A DNA stretch of 7,785 bases from an uncultured Ilumatobacter sp. GTDB lineage: Bacteria > Actinomycetota > Acidimicrobiia > Acidimicrobiales > Ilumatobacteraceae. The notes under the pieces are model-generated. The model saw only the letters and a program-made list of their open reading frames with translations. It did not search any database and had not been told where the DNA came from. The DNA lies in assembly GCA_938049325.1 (NCBI GenBank), contig CALICC010000008.1, positions 1 through 7,785 of the forward strand, written 5' to 3'. Of this stretch, positions 4,689 through 7,785 are shown in pieces. A program made the position numbers and the translations under genes. The first letter of the stretch is position 1, and every line of letters starts with the position of its first letter.

Positions 4689-6326
4689 TCATGAGCCCGA
4701 CGTGGCCGCGAACCGCTCCTCCACGACCAGGCTGATGTTCACGGTCACCTCGTCGTCGAACTCGCTCGACAACCGATCGGCCAGAATCTCGACGGCGGGA
4801 AGACCGTCGGTCGGTCCGACGATGACTGCGGTGACCACGCCTGCGTCGATCTCTGCGGTCACCAGACGATGTGCACTCTCGTCACCCAGCCACTCATCGA
4901 TCGTCGATTCGACGGTGGACTGACGCAACGCGTTCGTCGCGATGTCGGCGCCGTTCAGCAAGAGCGCGCCGAGGATCAGCACGGCGGCGGTGCACGTGAC
5001 AACCACAGCCGTTTGGACGCGGTGCTGATTCTCGGCCGCCCGAGCAATCGGGGTCACGCCGGTCAGGACGAATGTGATCCCGCCGACGAGCAAGATCGCG
5101 ACCATGTTGGTCGCGAACAGCAACAGGGCCCCGTTCCCGGCCGACCAGTCCGCTTGGGAATAGCTGATGCCGACGACGGTGAGCGGCGGAACGAGCGAGA
5201 TCGCGATGGCCACTCCGGGGAGCGAGTCGGACACGTCAGGTCGAGACAAGCCATACGCGCCCGCCGCGCCGGCAGCGACTGCGATGATCAAGTCGAGCGT
5301 GGTCGGACTGGTCCTCGCAAGAATCTGCGCATTGCTCGCGGTGTCGATCGTGGTCGGGGCGATGAGGCCGAGCAGCACACCGATACCGATGGCGAACAGA
5401 ATGCCGCCGAACGCGACGAACGCCGAGCGAGTGAGGCGGTTCGGCCAACCCATGACGAGCGAGATCGCCATACCCATCAGTGGTGTCATGAGCGGCGCAA
5501 CGAGCATCGCGCCAATGACCACGGCGGTGGATTCGGTGATCACCCCCATCGCTGCGATCACGGAGGCGAACCCCATCAACGCGAAGAACCTCACGATGCG
5601 CGTCTGCGTCGTCGGACCTTCGTACAGAATCTTGTCGTACAACGCCTGACGGGCATCGACCGACTTCGGGCGGTCGTTCAGCCACCCGGCGAGCAGTTCC
5701 GTGGTGCTCGCGTACGTCGCCGCTCCCTCGGTTCGAGCATCGAGCGACACCACCAAGACGACGCCCGACGCGACGATCCAACCCACCGCCGCGACCGAGA
5801 CCATCGTCGAGATCACGGTGCTCGTCAGCCCGATCAACAACACGCCGAGTGAGCCGATCAGACCGAACACCGCCAGCTTGCCCATGTCTTTCGGGCGCGC
5901 CGTGAGTGCTCGGTAACCGCCGTGCACAGACTGTCCGACCAACAAGACGCCGACAAGCCGGCCAACGAACACGGTCGACTGATCTGGGTTCACGACGAGC
6001 AGAACTCCGCCCACGAGACTCGCAACGGCGAACAACGTCGTCAGCCACGCTCGAGCTCGAACGCGAAACTGTCCACCCAGAACCGTCATGGCCACTGCGA
6101 CCAGGCCTGCTCCGATCAGGCGAGCCAGGATTCGGTCGCTCCGATTGGGCCAGACCAGGATGGCGACGCCGAGGACGACCCCAACGATCGCGCCGATGAC
6201 GACCGGGCTGGTCAGCAGCTTTGCGTCGATGCGAGTCAGGCTGAACGGCGTGGTTTCGGTCCCGTCTTCCAACTCATCGTTCGACGTGATCGACTCCGCG
6301 CCAACGTGCTCGAGATGGTCGGTCAT
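4689..6326 (-). CDS. Membrane protein: HdeD/DUF308-like N-terminus fused to DUF389 core
   Basis: This is a 545-residue polytopic inner-membrane protein of unknown function. Residues 1-38 are polar. Residues 41-196 form three hydrophobic hairpins, each with a G-rich first helix and, in the first two, a short loop of the VWPNRSD or VNPDQST type (60-64 and 112-118), like the triplicated hairpins of HdeD (DUF308). A hydrophilic stretch (197-242) follows, then a DUF389-like core at about 243-424: FFALMGFASVIAAMG (247-261), the conserved VVIGAMLVAPLMTPLMG (269-285), GLSRPDVSDSLPGVAIAISLVPPL (359-382) and NMVAILLVGG (407-416). A final membrane helix (437-459) leads into a soluble acidic C-terminal domain (465-545). 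The frame is open further upstream to 6518, but ATG 6326 with GGAG six bases before it is the sensible start, because the upstream extension is polar, low in family character and overlaps the permease gene. Confidence 0.85.
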   Translation of the reverse strand: MTDHLEHVGAESITSNDELEDGTETTPFSLTRIDAKLLTSPVVIGAIVGVVLGVAILVWPNRSDRILARLIGAGLVAVAMTVLGGQFRVRARAWLTTLFAVASLVGGVLLVVNPDQSTVFVGRLVGVLLVGQSVHGGYRALTARPKDMGKLAVFGLIGSLGVLLIGLTSTVISTMVSVAAVGWIVASGVVLVVSLDARTEGAATYASTTELLAGWLNDRPKSVDARQALYDKILYEGPTTQTRIVRFFALMGFASVIAAMGVITESTAVVIGAMLVAPLMTPLMGMAISLVMGWPNRLTRSAFVAFGGILFAIGIGVLLGLIAPTTIDTASNAQILARTSPTTLDLIIAVAAGAAGAYGLSRPDVSDSLPGVAIAISLVPPLTVVGISYSQADWSAGNGALLLFATNMVAILLVGGITFVLTGVTPIARAAENQHRVQTAVVVTCTAAVLILGALLLNGADIATNALRQSTVESTIDEWLGDESAHRLVTAEIDAGVVTAVIVGPTDGLPAVEILADRLSSEFDDEVTVNISLVVEERFAATSGS

Positions 6327-6332
6327 GGTGTG

Positions 6333-6336
6333 CTCC
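6333..6336 (-). promoter_or_regulatory. Shine-Dalgarno GGAG that fixes the DUF389 protein start
   Basis: On the minus strand GGAG is followed by CACACC and then the ATG at 6326-6324. It is the best ribosome site in the open frame that runs upstream to 6518 and avoids a 62-base overlap with the permease coding sequence. The remaining spacer (6337-6456) between the two genes shows no strong promoter or T-tailed terminator that I can find, so co-transcription with the permease is possible. Confidence 0.6.
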
Positions 6337-6456
6337 GTTCCAACTGCTGGCAGTCCACGCATCCCATCCTGTCGCACCTGAACCGCAACATCCCGGTCGT
6401 TCTGTCGCGCCAGCACACGAGGCACACCAACCTCGACAGACTGCTGCGCTCCTCGG

Positions 6457-7785
6457 TCAGGCGGTCCGCGTGCCGCGTTCGTGATCTGTCGATCGGCGGA
6501 GTGCGGCTCCGACTCCATCCGTGGCGATGGCCAACAGGATGAGCGCGATCACCACTCCGGTGACGGCGGCGAAGTCCCGTGCGGCGAGGTGGTCGCGTAC
6601 GAGTTGGCCGAGCCCGCCGGCTCCGACCACCCCGATCACGATCGTCTCACGAACGATGACCTCGGCTCGGTAGAGCGACAACGAGACGATCCGCGGGAAC
6701 GCCTGCGGCAGCACGCCGTAACCCCAGCGCGTCCAGATCGACGCGCCCGAGAGCACCGCGGTGCGCTCAGCGTCGACCGGTTGCGTTTCGATCGCCTCAG
6801 CAAACAAACGACCGAGAACACCCGCGTTGTACACGCCAAGTGCCACCGCCCCCGGCCAAAGCCCTGGGAACAGAATGAGGACGAACAAGAACGCCCACAC
6901 GGGAGCCGGCACCGCCCGGAAGAGCAAGAGCACGAACTTGCCGACCACCCGCGGCAGCCACTCGAGCGGGCGTGCACCTTCAGCACGGGTCGACGGCCGA
7001 CGGATCACGACGGCGCCAACCAACCCGACCGTGACACCGATGAGCAACGCAAGCGTCGCCAACGCGACGGTGTCGAGCGTTGCCGCCCCGATCTCCTGCC
7101 ACCCGCCCGGGCCGAGCCGAGGGGACACCAGGTCACCGACGAATTGCGGCAAGCGTCGCCGCGTCCGCTCGTCCCAGAGGACCGACACATCGAGTTGCAC
7201 CTGCCACACCGACCACACGAGCGCGCCGACAGCGACACCCGCCAACAGTCGCAGCGGTACACGATCGCGGGAGCGGCGTACCGTCGACGACACCGCGTCG
7301 GCGGCTCCGCTCAACAGCACGAGGGCGAAGATCAGCGCCCAGATCTCGTTGTAACGAAGCGACTCGAAGCTCAGGTCGAGTTGGAAGCCCAAGCCGCCGA
7401 CACCGACGATGCCGAGCACTGCGGCGGAACGGATCGCGCACTCGAGTCGATAGAAGCCGTACGCAACGAACTCGGCGCGAACAAGCGGCGCGATGCCGTA
7501 GACCACGGCGGTCAGGCGCGTGGCGCCGGTTGCGCGCAGCGCGTCGAAGGCTCGACGATCGGCGTCGTCGATCGCTTCGGCGTACACCTTTGCCGTGACG
7601 GCGCCGAACGGTATGGCGATCGCCAGCACGGCAACCAACGGATCGAAGCCGAAGATCTGCACGAGCAGAAGTGCGATCAGGATCTCGTGCACGGCACGCG
7701 GCAGCGCGCCGCTCACGATGGCCAATCGACGCAGCACCGGCGAGCCGATCATGCGCCCGCTCAGCACCAACGAACCGCCCAATCC
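6457..7785 (-). CDS. phnE: PhnE-like ABC transporter permease, two fused membrane domains (5' end cut by window edge)
   Basis: These are 442 codons of an inner-membrane permease running in from the window edge; its true start lies outside. Two homologous BPD-transporter domains are joined in one chain. Visible domain 1 contains an EAA loop at about residues 66-100 (AEAIDDADRRAFDALRATGA) and a GIVGVGGLGFQL segment (124-135). Domain 2 contains RAVPAPVWAFLFV (289-301), an EAA loop (FAEAIETQPVDAERTAVLSG, about 327-346) and ETIVIGVVGAGGLGQLV near the end. The VGxGGLG motif after the EAA loop and the R-A-V-P-x-P-V-W stretch are typical of PhnE-type permeases for phosphonate, phosphate or phosphite. 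The ATPase and binding protein would be expected upstream, off the window. Substrate specificity cannot be decided here. Positions count from the TTG at 7782. Confidence 0.85.
   Translation of the reverse strand, partial: GLGGSLVLSGRMIGSPVLRRLAIVSGALPRAVHEILIALLLVQIFGFDPLVAVLAIAIPFGAVTAKVYAEAIDDADRRAFDALRATGATRLTAVVYGIAPLVRAEFVAYGFYRLECAIRSAAVLGIVGVGGLGFQLDLSFESLRYNEIWALIFALVLLSGAADAVSSTVRRSRDRVPLRLLAGVAVGALVWSVWQVQLDVSVLWDERTRRRLPQFVGDLVSPRLGPGGWQEIGAATLDTVALATLALLIGVTVGLVGAVVIRRPSTRAEGARPLEWLPRVVGKFVLLLFRAVPAPVWAFLFVLILFPGLWPGAVALGVYNAGVLGRLFAEAIETQPVDAERTAVLSGASIWTRWGYGVLPQAFPRIVSLSLYRAEVIVRETIVIGVVGAGGLGQLVRDHLAARDFAAVTGVVIALILLAIATDGVGAALRRSTDHERGTRTA

Noticed and set aside
4869..5852. 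Plus-strand frame of 327 codons opposite DUF389
   Set aside because: It is extremely Arg/Asp/His-rich, which is the antisense signature of hydrophobic membrane helices.
6327..6518. N-terminal extension of the DUF389 protein to a start at 6518
   Set aside because: It overlaps the permease coding end by 62 bases, is polar and lacks family character, whereas ATG 6326 has a good Shine-Dalgarno sequence.

Overview
The window is GC-rich, with strong G/C preference at third codon positions, and its gene families point to an actinobacterium. An F420-type luciferase-like oxidoreductase, classical SDRs, a two-domain DUF427 protein and a fused PhnE-type permease would fit Acidimicrobiia such as Ilumatobacter. 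That placement is inferred from style only. There are no RNA genes, CRISPR arrays, insertion sequences or phage genes, and no gene-free stretch longer than about 130 bases.

Left part (1-2982). The 5' end of a TetR/AcrR repressor gene points left. A 107-base divergent intergenic region holds two 24-bp imperfect palindromes with the same arms (TGACA, 14 bases, TGTCA), which are probable repressor operators. The rightward unit encodes an LLM-class (probably F420-dependent) oxidoreductase and, through a GTGA stop/start overlap, two consecutive short-chain dehydrogenase/reductase domains. The set looks like a small redox catabolic or biotransformation operon under TetR control. Its substrate cannot be read from the sequence.

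The most notable observation is that the two SDR domains share one uninterrupted 571-codon frame, and the fusion looks secondary. A 15-bp sequence is repeated at a 16-bp period at 2096-2127, exactly where the first SDR should be ending. Sixteen is not a multiple of three. Shifting to the frame favoured by the second copy restores the same peptide (DWHDE after NWHDE), a 19/20 G/C third-position profile and a stop at 2171-2173. That stop lies 59 bases before the second SDR's ATG, which has its own Shine-Dalgarno sequence. The read-through fusion is therefore probably the product of a small tandem duplication (real or an assembly artefact) that removed the first gene's stop.

Right part (2993-7785). 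Five genes lie on the minus strand. In transcription order they are: a PhnE-like ABC permease with two fused membrane domains (truncated by the window edge); a membrane protein joining an HdeD/DUF308-like N-terminus to a DUF389 core; a ferritin-like protein; a thioredoxin-fold-type [2Fe-2S] ferredoxin whose TTG start overlaps the ferritin stop; and a protein with two tandem DUF427 units. The ferritin and ferredoxin genes are translationally coupled and suggest an iron storage/redox pair. A weak GTTA-N8-TAAC palindrome upstream of the ferritin is only a candidate metal-regulator site. DUF427 converges on the SDR unit with 10 bases between their stop codons.
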